This document shows, in pieces, positions 16,943 through 25,383 of a stretch of DNA of 64,000 bases (its first letter is position 1; every line of letters begins with the position of its first letter). Below the pieces are notes generated by a model. It did not search any database. It saw only the letters and a program-made list of their open reading frames with translations, and had not been told where the DNA came from. Source of the DNA: Ollibium composti (GTDB lineage Bacteria > Pseudomonadota > Alphaproteobacteria > Rhizobiales > Rhizobiaceae). The stretch is from positions 1 through 64,000 of the forward strand of contig NZ_SSNY01000014.1 of assembly GCF_004801285.1 (NCBI RefSeq), written 5' to 3'. The position numbers and the translations under genes are program-made.

Positions 16943-17368
16943 ATGACGCGAATGACGCCCTTTTCCAGTCCGTTGCTGCTCGGCTTCGACACGATGGAAA
17001 AGACGCTCGAACGCCTGGCCAAGTCCGGCGACGGCTATCCGCCCTACAACATCGAACGCCTGCGTGGAACCGAAGGCAGCACTGAGCGGTTGAGGATCAC
17101 GCTGGCGGTGGCCGGCTTCGCCGAAAACGACCTCGACGTCACCACCGAGGAGAACCAGTTGGTGGTGCGGGGCCGCCAGAGCGACGACACCGAGCGCGAA
17201 TACCTGCATCGCGGCATCGCCGCCCGCCAGTTCCAGCGCTGCTTCGTGCTGGCCGACGGCATGCGGGTGATCGGGGCGGAGTTGAAGAACGGCCTCTTGT
17301 CGATCGACCTCGACCGGCCGGAAGCCGAAAGGCTGGTACGGAAAATAAACATATCGGTGAAAGACTGA
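16943..17368 (+). CDS. Hsp20/IbpA-family small heat-shock protein
   Basis: The 141-residue cytoplasmic holdase has an alpha-crystallin domain from about residue 35 (YNIERLRGTEGSTERLRITLAVAGFAENDLDV) to about 125. Its C-terminal tail (RKINISVKD) contains an I-N-I element that serves as the IxI oligomerisation motif. The start at 16943 follows the AAGGAGG buried in the ROSE-like hairpin, so translation should rise with temperature on top of RpoH-driven transcription. The DUF1150 gene lies 62 bp downstream, a pairing common in rhizobia. Confidence 0.93.
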   Translation: MTRMTPFSSPLLLGFDTMEKTLERLAKSGDGYPPYNIERLRGTEGSTERLRITLAVAGFAENDLDVTTEENQLVVRGRQSDDTEREYLHRGIAARQFQRCFVLADGMRVIGAELKNGLLSIDLDRPEAERLVRKINISVKD

Positions 17369-17430
17369 CCTTTGCCGATGGCTCTCACGCGGGACGGCCG
17401 GGACCGGCGCTCCGCTGAAAGGAGGCTGAA

Positions 17431-17685
17431 ATGACCAGACTAGACGTAACGCCTATGACCACTGGCGAATTCGCCCATCTCGGCGAAGGCCATGTCGCCT
17501 ATCTGCGCAAGGTCTCCAGCGACGACCTGCGCGGCCGTTTCCCGGCGCTGAGCGAGATCGCACCCGGCCTTGAGCTGTGGGCGCTGTTCGGGGCCAACGG
17601 CCAGCCGATCCTGCTGTCGGATGCGCGCGACCGCGCGCTCGCCGGCGCGATCGAGAACGAATTGACCACCGTCGCCCTGCACTGA
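17431..17685 (+). CDS. DUF1150-family protein
   Basis: The 84-residue protein belongs to the alphaproteobacterial DUF1150 family, usually found next to small heat-shock genes. It is recognised from GEGHVAYLRKVSSDDLRGRFP and the ending region GLELWALFGANGQPILLSDARDRA. No catalytic motif, signal peptide or membrane segment is visible. AAAGGAGG precedes the ATG. Its stop codon is immediately followed by the first base of a 43-nt hairpin repeated elsewhere in this window. The function is unknown; a role linked to the stress response is inferred from the neighbourhood. Confidence 0.85.
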   Translation: MTRLDVTPMTTGEFAHLGEGHVAYLRKVSSDDLRGRFPALSEIAPGLELWALFGANGQPILLSDARDRALAGAIENELTTVALH

Positions 17686-17728
17686 GCATTTTGCAGCCAG
17701 GCTGTTCCGCCTGGCGTCGCACAAATGC
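17686..17728 (+). repeat. 43-nt hairpin element, copy 1
   Basis: It starts one base after the DUF1150 stop. The outer stem is GCATTT...AAATGC and the inner stem CCAGGC/GCCTGG. Copies 2 (26434-26476) and 3 (52709-52751) have the same length and compensating changes in the inner stem. It could act as a 3'-end structure or be a dispersed small repeat. It is assigned to the plus strand because two copies abut plus-strand stop codons. Confidence 0.7.
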
Positions 17729-17770
17729 GGCGAAACAATCTTAGGCGCGTCGGGGTTCACCGAAACGAAA

Positions 17771-17791
17771 GGGCCGCCTGAACGGCGGCCC
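17771..17791 (-). terminator. Intrinsic terminator for ptsN
   Basis: The perfect 8-bp stem GGGCCGCC/GGCGGCCC has a 5-base loop. On the minus strand it is followed by TTTCGTTTC. It lies 37 bp beyond the ptsN stop. On the plus strand it could also stop transcription arriving from DUF1150, but the downstream T-run is poorer there. Confidence 0.6.
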
Positions 17792-17827
17792 CGCAAGCCT
17801 TATTCCAAAAATCTGAAGCGAACTGAA

Positions 17828-18292
17828 CTACGCCGCGTGCGAGGCCGGCGTCTGCGACAGCAGCGCCTGGATCGCCGCCGCGTCGCGCGTGCCCCTGATC
17901 TTGGCCAGCGTATCGGCATCGCGCAGCACGCGCGCGATGCGCGACAGCGCCTTGAGATGGTCCGCTCCGGCCCCCTCGGGCGCCAGCAGCAGGAAGACGA
18001 TGTCGACCGGCTGGTCGTCCAGCGCCTCGAAATCGACGGGCGTCTCCAGCCGCGCGAACACGCCGGTGATGCGCTTCACCCCGGCCAGCTTGCCGTGCGG
18101 AATGGCGATGCCGTTGCCGACGCCGGTGGAGCCGAGCCGCTCGCGCTGCAGGATGGTGTCGAACACCTCGCGCTCCGGAATCCCCGAAATGGCCGCCGCC
18201 CGCTCGGCCAGAAGCTGCAAAAGCTGCTTCTTGGAGTTAGCCTTCAACGCCGGCATGATAGCCGGAACGTCGATCAGATCACTGAGATCCAT
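17828..18292 (-). CDS. ptsN: PTS IIA-like nitrogen-regulatory protein PtsN
   Basis: The 154-residue EIIA-Ntr protein is phosphorylated on His by the PtsP-PtsO chain and regulates nitrogen and potassium metabolism rather than sugar transport. The phosphorylated His is residue 66 in GNGIAIPHGKL. The opening MDLSDLIDVPAIMPALKANSKKQLLQLLA is typical. It is transcribed behind hpf and rpoN on the same strand, the usual gene order rpoN-hpf-ptsN in proteobacteria. The intergenic gap to hpf is 58 bp. Confidence 0.95.
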   Translation of the reverse strand: MDLSDLIDVPAIMPALKANSKKQLLQLLAERAAAISGIPEREVFDTILQRERLGSTGVGNGIAIPHGKLAGVKRITGVFARLETPVDFEALDDQPVDIVFLLLAPEGAGADHLKALSRIARVLRDADTLAKIRGTRDAAAIQALLSQTPASHAA

Positions 18293-18350
18293 GTGAAAAT
18301 CCTTCGTTTCGCCCGCCGCGACCGGTCCCCACGCCCGTCGCGGCCGGTCG

Positions 18351-18935
18351 TTATCCCTGCGCGACCTTGGCGGTCGAGGGGTCGATCCAGCCGATGTTGC
18401 CGTCCGGCCGGCGATAGACGATGTTGAGATGGTCGTTCCCAGCGTTGCGGAAAACGAAGACGGGACTGTCCTTGGTGTCCAGTTCGATGACGGCGGACGC
18501 GACCGACATGGTCCTCAGCGTCACCGTCGATTCGGCGACGACGGCCGGAGCGAAATTCTCCGGTATCTCCTCGTCGTCGTCCGCCAGCGGCTCCATGATC
18601 GCATAGGCGACGTCGGTGTCCTTGCCGTTGGCGGCGCCGTAGGTGTGCGACTTCAGCCGCCGATTGTAGCGCCTCAGCCGCGTCTCCAGCCGCTCGGCCG
18701 CGGCGTCGAAGGCCATTGCCGGGTCCTGCGCCTCGCCCGTCGCCTGCAACGATGCGCCCGAATCCAGCCGCACCATGCAGTCGGCGCTGTAGCGCGACCC
18801 CTTCTTGACCACCGTCACATGGCCCGAGAATCCGCGATCGAAATACTTGCCGATCGCCTCGCCGATGCGGTCGGTGATGCGCGTGCGAAACGCATCGCCG
18901 ATGTCCATGTGCTTTCCCGATATGCGCAGCGTCAT
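18351..18935 (-). CDS. hpf: Ribosome hibernation-promoting factor, long form
   Basis: The 194-residue protein has the N-terminal HPF/RaiA domain (MTLRISGKHMDIGDAFRTRITDRIGEAIGKYF, about 1-100), a linker, and the C-terminal dimerisation domain of long HPF (SPVFVFRNAGNDHLNIVYRRPDG). Long HPF drives ribosome dimerisation into 100S particles in stationary phase. The start at 18935 follows AGGGAAGG at a slightly long spacing; longer in-frame starts add residues unlike the family. It lies 289 bp downstream of rpoN. Confidence 0.93.
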   Translation of the reverse strand: MTLRISGKHMDIGDAFRTRITDRIGEAIGKYFDRGFSGHVTVVKKGSRYSADCMVRLDSGASLQATGEAQDPAMAFDAAAERLETRLRRYNRRLKSHTYGAANGKDTDVAYAIMEPLADDDEEIPENFAPAVVAESTVTLRTMSVASAVIELDTKDSPVFVFRNAGNDHLNIVYRRPDGNIGWIDPSTAKVAQG

Positions 18936-19224
18936 TTCGAAGATCGACCTTCCCTGCTCAGGTTTCACACTGTTCGGGAGTTTATACCCGTGGCCCGTGC
19001 GCACAAGCTTTGCGGCGCCCTTTGCGCCGATTTTACATCCGAACCTGCGGCTGATCACAAGCTGCCCGCCGGTCGCCTTTTGGCAACCGTTTCCAGGTGG
19101 CACGCCGACGGACCATCCGCACCGGGCCTCGCCCGTCCTCTTGCGGGCGGGCTTCTAGCCACTTCCCCATGGCTTGTCAACGAAGCCACGAAACTGTGGA
19201 AATCTTGGGAGAGAAGGCCGGCTC

Positions 19225-20742
19225 CTAACGTCCAGCCACGGCGAGCGCCCGCTTTTCCCGGCGCCGCTGCACCGAGGACGGGATGTTCATGCCCTCGCGG
19301 TACTTGGCGACGGTGCGCCGGGCGATGTCGACGCCGTCCGCTTTCAGGAGATCGACGATGGCGTCGTCGGAAAGCACCGCGTCGGCCGCTTCCGCCTCGA
19401 TCATGTGGCGCACGCGGTCGCGCACGGCCTCCGAGGAATGCGCCTCGCCGCCCTCGGCCGAGGCGATCGCGGCGGTGAAGAAATAACGCAGCTCGAACAC
19501 GCCGCGCGGGGTGAGCATGTATTTGTTCGACGTTACCCGGCTGACCGTCGATTCGTGCATGCCGATGGCCTCGGCCACCGTCCTGAGGTTGAGCGGCTTC
19601 AGGTGGCGCACGCCATGGACGAGGAAGGCATCCTGCCGGCGCACGATCTCCGACGCCACCTTCAGGATGGTGCGGGCGCGCTGGTCGAGGCTGCGGGTCA
19701 GCCAGTTGGCGTTCTGCAGGCATTCGGAGAGGAAGTCCTTCTCCGCCTGGTCCCGCGCCTTTGCCGACACCCGGTTGAAATAGACCTGGTCGACCAGCAC
19801 GCGCGGCAGCGCGTCGGCGTTGAGTTCGACCGCCCAGCTTCCATCGCTGGCCGCGCGCACCTCGACGTCGGCGACGATGGCGTCGCTGGCGCCGCCCGAA
19901 AAGGCCATGCCGGGACGCGGATCGAGCGCACGGATCTCGGCCATCATGTCGAGCAGGTCTTCCTCGTCGACGCCGCACAGGCGCCTGAGCGCCTGGAAGT
20001 CGCGACGGGCAAGCAGTTCCAGGTTGGCGAGAAGCGCGCGCATGGCGGGGTCGAGCCGGTCGCGCTGGGCAAGCTGCAAGGACAGGCATTCGGCGAGGTC
20101 GCGGGCGAAGATGCCGGCAGGTTCGAACGCCTGGCATTCTACCAGCACCGCCGCCACCGTCGAAGCGTCAGCGCCCAGCCGGCCGGCGATTTCGGTGAAG
20201 TCGACGCTGAGATAGCCCGTCTCGTCCAGCCCGTCGGCCAGTTCGCCGGCGATCAGCCGCGCCGCCGGGTCGGCGAAGGTCAGCGCGATCTGTTCGCCGA
20301 CATGGTCGCGCAGGCTGACGCGTGCGGCCGTCAGGACCTCCAGGTCGACGCCTTCGCCGCTGCCGCCCCCGGCGCCGACCGACTTCCACTGAGCGGCAAG
20401 GTCGGGCGCCAGCCGTTCGGTCGTGCCCGGATCGTCGGGAAAGACGTTTTCCAGTGAGGAATCGAGCTTTTCCGACATCGCCTCGGCGCTCCAGGCCGAC
20501 TCGCTTTCGTCGAACCAGTCGCCCTCGGCGGCATCGGTCCGTTCCGCAGCCGGCGGCTCGGGCTCGCCCGGCTCGTCCTGCGGTTCGGCCCGCTCCAACA
20601 GCGGATTGCGCTCCATCTCCTCCTCGATGAAGCGCTCGAGCTCGACATGGGTGAGCTGCAGCAGCCGGATCGACTGCATGAGCTGCGGCGTCATCACCAG
20701 CGACTGGGATTGTCTGAGCTGTAGTTTGGCCGCCAGCGCCAT
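19225..20742 (-). CDS. rpoN: RNA polymerase sigma-54 factor RpoN
   Basis: The 505-residue protein shows the three sigma-54 regions: N-terminal region I (LQLRQSQSLVMTPQLMQSIRLLQL), an acidic linker rich in Asp/Glu (about 50-130), and the core-binding and DNA-binding domains ending in the RpoN box ARRTVAKYRE, eight residues before GIPSSVQRR-like NIPSSVQRRREK. It directs transcription from -24/-12 promoters for nitrogen and other regulons. It follows lptB with a 301-bp gap filled by a palindromic repeat. Confidence 0.97.
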   Translation of the reverse strand: MALAAKLQLRQSQSLVMTPQLMQSIRLLQLTHVELERFIEEEMERNPLLERAEPQDEPGEPEPPAAERTDAAEGDWFDESESAWSAEAMSEKLDSSLENVFPDDPGTTERLAPDLAAQWKSVGAGGGSGEGVDLEVLTAARVSLRDHVGEQIALTFADPAARLIAGELADGLDETGYLSVDFTEIAGRLGADASTVAAVLVECQAFEPAGIFARDLAECLSLQLAQRDRLDPAMRALLANLELLARRDFQALRRLCGVDEEDLLDMMAEIRALDPRPGMAFSGGASDAIVADVEVRAASDGSWAVELNADALPRVLVDQVYFNRVSAKARDQAEKDFLSECLQNANWLTRSLDQRARTILKVASEIVRRQDAFLVHGVRHLKPLNLRTVAEAIGMHESTVSRVTSNKYMLTPRGVFELRYFFTAAIASAEGGEAHSSEAVRDRVRHMIEAEAADAVLSDDAIVDLLKADGVDIARRTVAKYREGMNIPSSVQRRREKRALAVAGR

Positions 20743-20880
20743 GGTCGGGATACGGTTGCCTTCGTCTGCAAAACCGGCCGGATCAAACTGGCCCGGCTTT
20801 TGCTTGTCAAGGCAACAGCTAGCAGAACGGCCTTACCGGAACGTTATGGGCGGATCTTTGGAAAGCTGCCGGCGCGGCAC

Positions 20881-21017
20881 CCCCACCCCTGTCCCCTCCC
20901 CACAAGGGGGAGGGAGACGGCGACACCGCTATTTTGTCTAAAACCAGCAAGGTTGGCGGGTTGTAGCAACACCGCAAAGTCCCCTCCCCCTTGCGGGGAG
21001 GGGTTAGGGATGGGGGT
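20881..21017. repeat. Palindromic repeat between lptB and rpoN
   Basis: The arms cccccacccctgtcccctcccc and its counterpart (from 20991, with ggggaggggttagggatggggg) are near-perfect inverted repeats. The inner segments acaagggggaggg and cctcccccttg pair too. It is the same class as the repeat inside polA (50692-50808). The 301-bp interval 20743-21043 holds this element and otherwise only the rpoN leader. Confidence 0.75.
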
Positions 21018-21043
21018 CTGCGCCATATGCGATAGCCTGCGAA

Positions 21044-21844
21044 CTAAAGCGTGAACGCTTCGCCGAGATAAAGCCGGCGCACGTCCGGGTTGGCGACGAT
21101 CTCTTCGGCGCGGCCGTGGGTCAGCACCTGGCCGGCGTGGATGATATAGGCGCGGTCGATCAGACCCAGCGTCTCGCGCACATTGTGGTCGGTGATCAGC
21201 ACGCCGATGCCGCGCGCCGTCAGGTGCCGCACCAGTTGCTGGATGTCGGCGACGGCGATCGGGTCGATGCCGGCGAACGGCTCGTCGAGCAGCATGTAGG
21301 CCGGCTTGGTGGCGAGCGCCCGCGCGATCTCCAGGCGCCGCCGCTCGCCGCCCGACAGCGACATCGACGGCGCCTTGCGCAGGTGGCCGATGTGGAACTC
21401 CTCGAGCAGTTCGTCCAGCGACCTGTCGCGCTCCTTGCGGCTCTTTTCCACCACCTCCAGCACGGCGCGGATGTTGTTTTCGACCGAAAGCCCCCGGAAG
21501 ATCGAGGCCTCCTGCGGCAGGTAGCCGATGCCCAGCCGCGCCCGCCGGTACATCGGCATGGAGGTGACGTCGAAGCCGTCGATCTCGATGGTGCCCTGGT
21601 CGACCGGGACAAGGCCGGTGACCATGTAGAAGCAGGTGGTCTTGCCGGCGCCGTTGGGACCGAGCAGGCCGACCGCCTCGCCGGCGCGCACGCCCAGCGA
21701 AACGCCGTTGACCACGGTGCGGCCCTTGTAGGCCTTGGTCAGGCCGCGCGCGATCAGCGTGCCCTTGAGCCTGGCGGTCCTGTCGGCGGACGACAGCGCC
21801 GGCGTCGCCGGTTTGCCGGCCTCTCGTCTCGACAACAACGCCAT
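21044..21844 (-). CDS. lptB: LPS export ABC transporter ATPase LptB
   Basis: The 266-residue cytoplasmic ATPase powers lipopolysaccharide extraction by LptFG. Walker A GPNGAGKTTCFYMV, Q-loop LPQEASIFRGLSV, signature LSGGERRRLEIARAL, Walker B MLLDEPFAGIDPIA and the H-loop ITDHNVRET are all present. It has about 20 extra N-terminal residues compared with E. coli LptB. It lies 5 bp after lptA, in the operon lptC-lptA-lptB. Confidence 0.96.
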   Translation of the reverse strand: MALLSRREAGKPATPALSSADRTARLKGTLIARGLTKAYKGRTVVNGVSLGVRAGEAVGLLGPNGAGKTTCFYMVTGLVPVDQGTIEIDGFDVTSMPMYRRARLGIGYLPQEASIFRGLSVENNIRAVLEVVEKSRKERDRSLDELLEEFHIGHLRKAPSMSLSGGERRRLEIARALATKPAYMLLDEPFAGIDPIAVADIQQLVRHLTARGIGVLITDHNVRETLGLIDRAYIIHAGQVLTHGRAEEIVANPDVRRLYLGEAFTL

Positions 21845-21849
21845 GGAGA

Positions 21850-22398
21850 TCAGGGCTTCTGCGAATCGGGCGTGATCGACATCATCACCCGCCCGCCGGA
21901 CCCGCCGCCGCTGCCGCAGCCGTCCACCTGGGCGAGCCCGGTGTTCATCTGCACGGTGAGCTTGCAGCCGACCAGCACGTTGGAGCCTTCCGACAGCACC
22001 ACCTTCTGGCCCGACAGGGTGAAGACCTGGCTTTTCATGTCGAAGGTGCCGCGGTCGCCGGTGGCGACCTGCGTCTCGGTCTTGATGTAGACCTTGCCGT
22101 CGACCTCCAGATGGTCGATGTTGGCCGAGCCGGTGGTGGCCGAGCCGCCGCCCTTGACGTAATAGACCGTCATCTTGCCGGCCTTCATCAGCGTGGCGCC
22201 CTGCACCACGTTGACGTTGCCGGTGAAGATCGCCAGGTTCTGCTCCTGCTGGACCTCCAGCTTGTCGCTCTCGATCTGGATCGGCTGGTCGTTGGAAAGC
22301 TTCAGCCCGGTCATCTTGGCGTCGGACTGCGCCAGCGCCGGGCCGGCCGCGAGCAGCGCCAGCACGGCCGCCAGCTTCATCACCTCATTGCGCCGCAT
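21850..22398 (-). CDS. lptA: LPS transport periplasmic protein LptA
   Basis: The 182-residue precursor has a signal peptide (VMKLAAVLALLAAGPALAQ) and an OstA-like beta-jellyroll domain (PIQIESDKLEVQQEQNLAIFTGNVNVVQGATLMKAGKM is the diagnostic stretch). It bridges LptC and LptD across the periplasm. The start at 22398 has GGAGAGG upstream and overlaps the end of lptC by 14 bp; a start at 22380 (MKLAAVL) is also possible. The tail is rich in glycine. Confidence 0.93.
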   Translation of the reverse strand: MRRNEVMKLAAVLALLAAGPALAQSDAKMTGLKLSNDQPIQIESDKLEVQQEQNLAIFTGNVNVVQGATLMKAGKMTVYYVKGGGSATTGSANIDHLEVDGKVYIKTETQVATGDRGTFDMKSQVFTLSGQKVVLSEGSNVLVGCKLTVQMNTGLAQVDGCGSGGGSGGRVMMSITPDSQKP

Positions 22399-23098
22399 TG
22401 GCCTCTCCGCTCCCCTCTTTCGTCTTCGCGGCGGCGGGATCGATGTCGACGCGCACGCGCTTTTCGAAAACCAGTGTCTTGCCGCCGTTGCTCGCCGACA
22501 TCGTATCCGACCGGATGTGCGAGCCTTCGCGCGTGATGTCGACCGGATCACCGGTCTTCATAGTGCCTTTCCCCATGTCGAGGAAGACGGATTGCAGTTT
22601 CATCACCATGCCGTCGCTGGTCGTCACCAGGATGTCCTTGCTGAGCTGCAGCGTGTTGGCGGTGCGGTCGTAGGTGCCGTTCGCCGCCTTCACGGTCGCC
22701 GAGGTCGCAGCGTCGACGGGCAGCGTGGCGTCGATGCCCTCCAGCCCGATGACGCTTTCGTTGGCGACGTCCTGGACGGCGCGCGCCGCGCTCATCGAAT
22801 AGGGCAGGTTCTCGCTGGTCTGGCCCGACAGCTTGGGGTTGGACATCACCAGCTTGCCGTCCGAGAAGGCGGTGTCGTCGGCCTTCACCTCGACGGCGGG
22901 CGGCGTCACCAGATAGGAATAGACCGGAAAGGCCAGCGCGATGATGCCGGCCGTCAGCGGCAGCACGAATTTGAGGGCGCGCACGCGCTGCGAATGCCGC
23001 TGCGCCCGTCCGAACGCCGCCGCGCGCGCCGCCAGCGGCTCCTGCCGCTCGGCGGCGGGGTCGCTCTCGCTGCCGGTTTCTGTCGTCCGCGCCAACAT
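22385..23098 (-). CDS. lptC: LPS export protein LptC
   Basis: The 237-residue bitopic protein has a cytoplasmic N-terminus, one membrane helix (about residues 44-65, FVLPLTAGIIALAFPVYSYLV) and a periplasmic LptC/OstA-like domain (GTYDRTANTLQLSKDI, SHIRSDTMSASNGGKTLVFEKRVRV). It docks LptA onto the LptBFG complex. It is longer than E. coli LptC (191 residues) because of an N-terminal extension common in rhizobia. It is the first gene of the lpt operon here. Confidence 0.92.
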   Translation of the reverse strand: MLARTTETGSESDPAAERQEPLAARAAAFGRAQRHSQRVRALKFVLPLTAGIIALAFPVYSYLVTPPAVEVKADDTAFSDGKLVMSNPKLSGQTSENLPYSMSAARAVQDVANESVIGLEGIDATLPVDAATSATVKAANGTYDRTANTLQLSKDILVTTSDGMVMKLQSVFLDMGKGTMKTGDPVDITREGSHIRSDTMSASNGGKTLVFEKRVRVDIDPAAAKTKEGSGEANAAQ

Positions 23099-23494
23099 GC
23101 TCGTTCCCGAATTCTTTGCCCGCCGCAGGCTGTCGAAAGGCTATAGGTTGGTTCGGCCGACCGCTCAAGCAAGCAAAAGCGAAGGAAAACCGCAAAAATG
23201 TGACGTCTTGCCGCCGCGTCGTCGCAAAGATAGCGGAAGCCGGACGCCGACCAAACCTTGGAACACCGCGGCAGGACCGCCATTTTACGATCGCGCTACT
23301 GCTCCGCGCCACGAAGCGCCGTATAACATAGGCGTTCGCGCCGATCTTGCCAATCGCGGCGCTTTCGGCGGCGACGCCCGTCCGCCGCCGCGCCCGAAAG
23401 CGGTAGCCCTCGCCCGGCGCTTGCTCTAAAAGCCCCGCTGGGGCCGCACGCAGACCGACCCCAATGAAGGGCTGGCCCGAACGAAGGACTGACC
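23099..23494. other. Gene-free interval between lptC and sppA
   Basis: These 396 bp separate divergent lptC and sppA. They must hold both promoters. I see no coding sequence with plausible composition, no strong terminator and no repeat. Many rhizobia carry RNase D here upstream of lptC; in this window that gene is at 47274-47897. Confidence 0.5.
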
Positions 23495-24445
23495 ATGACG
23501 CTCAGAGCCGACGACCTCATCGACCGCCGCCGCCTGCGGCGCAAGCTCACCTTCTGGCGCGTCGTCGCCTTCGCCGTCGCCGCGCTCGGCATCGCGGCGC
23601 TCGCCGCATGGTTCTGGGGCGACGAGGTCGGCACGGCGGCCGACCATATCGCTCGGGTCAAGATCGACGGCACCATCACCGAGGACGAGGACCTCATCGA
23701 GCGGCTGGAGAAGATTCGCAAGTCGGACCGCGTCAAGGGCGTCATCCTGTCGATCAATTCTCCCGGCGGCACCACGGCCGGCGGCGAATCCATCTACGAC
23801 GAGGTGCGCAAGCTCGCCGCCGACAAGCCGGTCGTCGCCCAGGTCGGCACGCTTGCCGCGTCGGCCGGCTACATGATCGCCTCGGCCGCCGATCACATCG
23901 TCGCCAGAAAATCCTCCATCGTCGGCTCGATCGGCGTGCTCATCCAGTTCCCGGACGTCACCGGCCTGATGGACAAGATCGGCGTCAAGCTGGAGGAAGT
24001 GAAATCCGCGCCGTTGAAGGCCGAGCCCTCGCCCTTCAACGCCACAACCGAAGAAGAGCGCGCCATGGTGCGCAAGCTCATCATGGACAGCTACGACTGG
24101 TTCGTCGGCATTGTCTCCGAGCGCCGCCATCTGTCCAGGGACCAGGTGCTGGCGCTGGCCGACGGCTCGATCTTCACCGGCCGGCAGGCGCTCGCCAACA
24201 AGCTGATCGACGAGGTCGGCGGCGAGGACGAGGCGGTCGCCTGGCTGGGCACCAAGGGCGTCGACGCCAAGCTCAAGGTGATCGAATGGAAGGACGGGGG
24301 GAGCGGCGGCTGGCTGTTCTCCAAGGCGCTGACGCGCACCGTGGCGCGCGCGCTCGGCCTGCCTGAAGAGAGCGGCGCGGTGCTTGAAGAGATCGGCGCC
24401 GACCGCTTGTTCCTTGACGGCCTCGTTTCGGTCTGGCACCCTTGA
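23495..24445 (+). CDS. sppA: Signal peptide peptidase SppA, short form (S49)
   Basis: The 316-residue inner-membrane serine protease degrades cleaved signal peptides. One N-terminal membrane helix (about 22-42, WRVVAFAVAALGIAALAAWFW) precedes a single S49 domain. The catalytic Ser is residue 123 (GTLAASAGYMIA) and the Lys is residue 175 (SAPLKAEPSPF). SINSPGGT is the oxyanion-loop region. The single-domain size fits the SppA36K type. ihfB follows 76 bp downstream, as in many alphaproteobacteria. Confidence 0.94.
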   Translation: MTLRADDLIDRRRLRRKLTFWRVVAFAVAALGIAALAAWFWGDEVGTAADHIARVKIDGTITEDEDLIERLEKIRKSDRVKGVILSINSPGGTTAGGESIYDEVRKLAADKPVVAQVGTLAASAGYMIASAADHIVARKSSIVGSIGVLIQFPDVTGLMDKIGVKLEEVKSAPLKAEPSPFNATTEEERAMVRKLIMDSYDWFVGIVSERRHLSRDQVLALADGSIFTGRQALANKLIDEVGGEDEAVAWLGTKGVDAKLKVIEWKDGGSGGWLFSKALTRTVARALGLPEESGAVLEEIGADRLFLDGLVSVWHP

Positions 24446-24521
24446 GCGCTTGCCAAATCCTCGAAAAAGCAAATAAAATCATCCGCATACTTTCGCCAGC
24501 ATTGCCATCAGGGGACATCGC

Positions 24522-24806
24522 ATGATCAAGTCCGAACTTGTGCAGGTCATCGCCGCGCGCAATCCGCATCTGTTCCTGCGCGACGTCGAGAACATCGTCG
24601 GCGCCGTGTTCGACGAGATCACCGACGCGCTGGCCGACGGCAATCGGGTGGAATTGCGCGGCTTCGGCGCCTTCTCGGTGAAGAACCGCCCGGCCCGCAC
24701 CGGCCGCAACCCGCGCACGGGCGAATCGGTCGAGGTCGAGGAGAAGTGGGTGCCGTTCTTCAAGACCGGCAAGGAGCTGCGCGAAAGGCTGAACGGCGGC
24801 AGCTGA
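24522..24806 (+). CDS. ihfB: Integration host factor subunit beta
   Basis: The 94-residue DNA-bending protein begins MIKSELVQVIAARNPHLFLRDVENIV and carries the HU/IHF signature with the intercalating arm (GFGAFSVKNRPARTGRNPRTGE). The FLRDVE segment and acidic VEVEEKWVPFFKTGKELRERL tail fit IHF-beta rather than HU. It pairs with IhfA, which is encoded elsewhere. It lies between sppA and a LapA-domain gene on the same strand. Confidence 0.94.
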   Translation: MIKSELVQVIAARNPHLFLRDVENIVGAVFDEITDALADGNRVELRGFGAFSVKNRPARTGRNPRTGESVEVEEKWVPFFKTGKELRERLNGGS

Positions 24807-24849
24807 GCGGCGCGCCGACCCTGCGACGGGAAAGCCCCACGGGAAAATA

Positions 24850-25191
24850 ATGGTCAACCGCTTCCTTCTCATCGTGGTCTTCGTGCCCCTGGCGATCGTG
24901 CTGATCGCGCTGGCGGTCGCCAACCGCGAACTGGTCGCCTTCACCCTCGATCCGTTCAATCCCGGCAATCCGGGGCTTACCGTCACGCTGCCCTTCTTCA
25001 TCTTCCTGTTCGCCGCGCTGGCGCTGGGCATGATCGTCGGCAGCCTGGCGACCTGGATACGGCAGGGCCGCTACCGCAAGCTCGCCCGGCAACGCGGCGT
25101 CGAGGCGGAGAACCTGCGCCAGGCGGTCGCCCGCACACCAGCTCCCACGGCGCCTCCGGCCGGGCCGGCCCTGCCGACGCCGTCGAACTGA
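24850..25191 (+). CDS. LapA-domain (DUF1049) membrane protein
   Basis: The 113-residue protein has two hydrophobic helices (about 5-24 and 47-70) around a short loop (NRELVAFTLDPFNP), the pattern of the LapA_dom/DUF1049 family, and a Pro/Ala-rich C-terminal tail. E. coli LapA (YciS) helps LapB control LpxC and LPS levels, but that role is not shown here. It is 43 bp after ihfB, a conserved neighbourhood in rhizobia. Confidence 0.82.
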   Translation: MVNRFLLIVVFVPLAIVLIALAVANRELVAFTLDPFNPGNPGLTVTLPFFIFLFAALALGMIVGSLATWIRQGRYRKLARQRGVEAENLRQAVARTPAPTAPPAGPALPTPSN

Positions 25192-25321
25192 CCCGGATCG
25201 TTTCCACGCAATCCCACAGGAAAAGCCGTTTCGCGCTTTTCTCGGGCATGAATTAAAGGCGTCGCGCCGAAAAGGGATGCCGGTTTTCGGCAGGAAGCGA
25301 TGCGAAAACAAAAGGTACAAC

Positions 25322-25351
25322 AAGCCGCCCGTTTCCGGTATCGGGCGGTTT
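25322..25351 (+). terminator. Possible intrinsic terminator
   Basis: The stem pairs AAGCCGCCCG with CGGGCGGTTT (one G-T pair), with a 10-base loop. The T-run after it is short. It would end the sppA-ihfB-LapA transcript about 130 bp past the last stop. Confidence 0.4.
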
Positions 25352-25383
25352 GCTGTAGCCGCACATTTGCCGGAGGGGTTCCC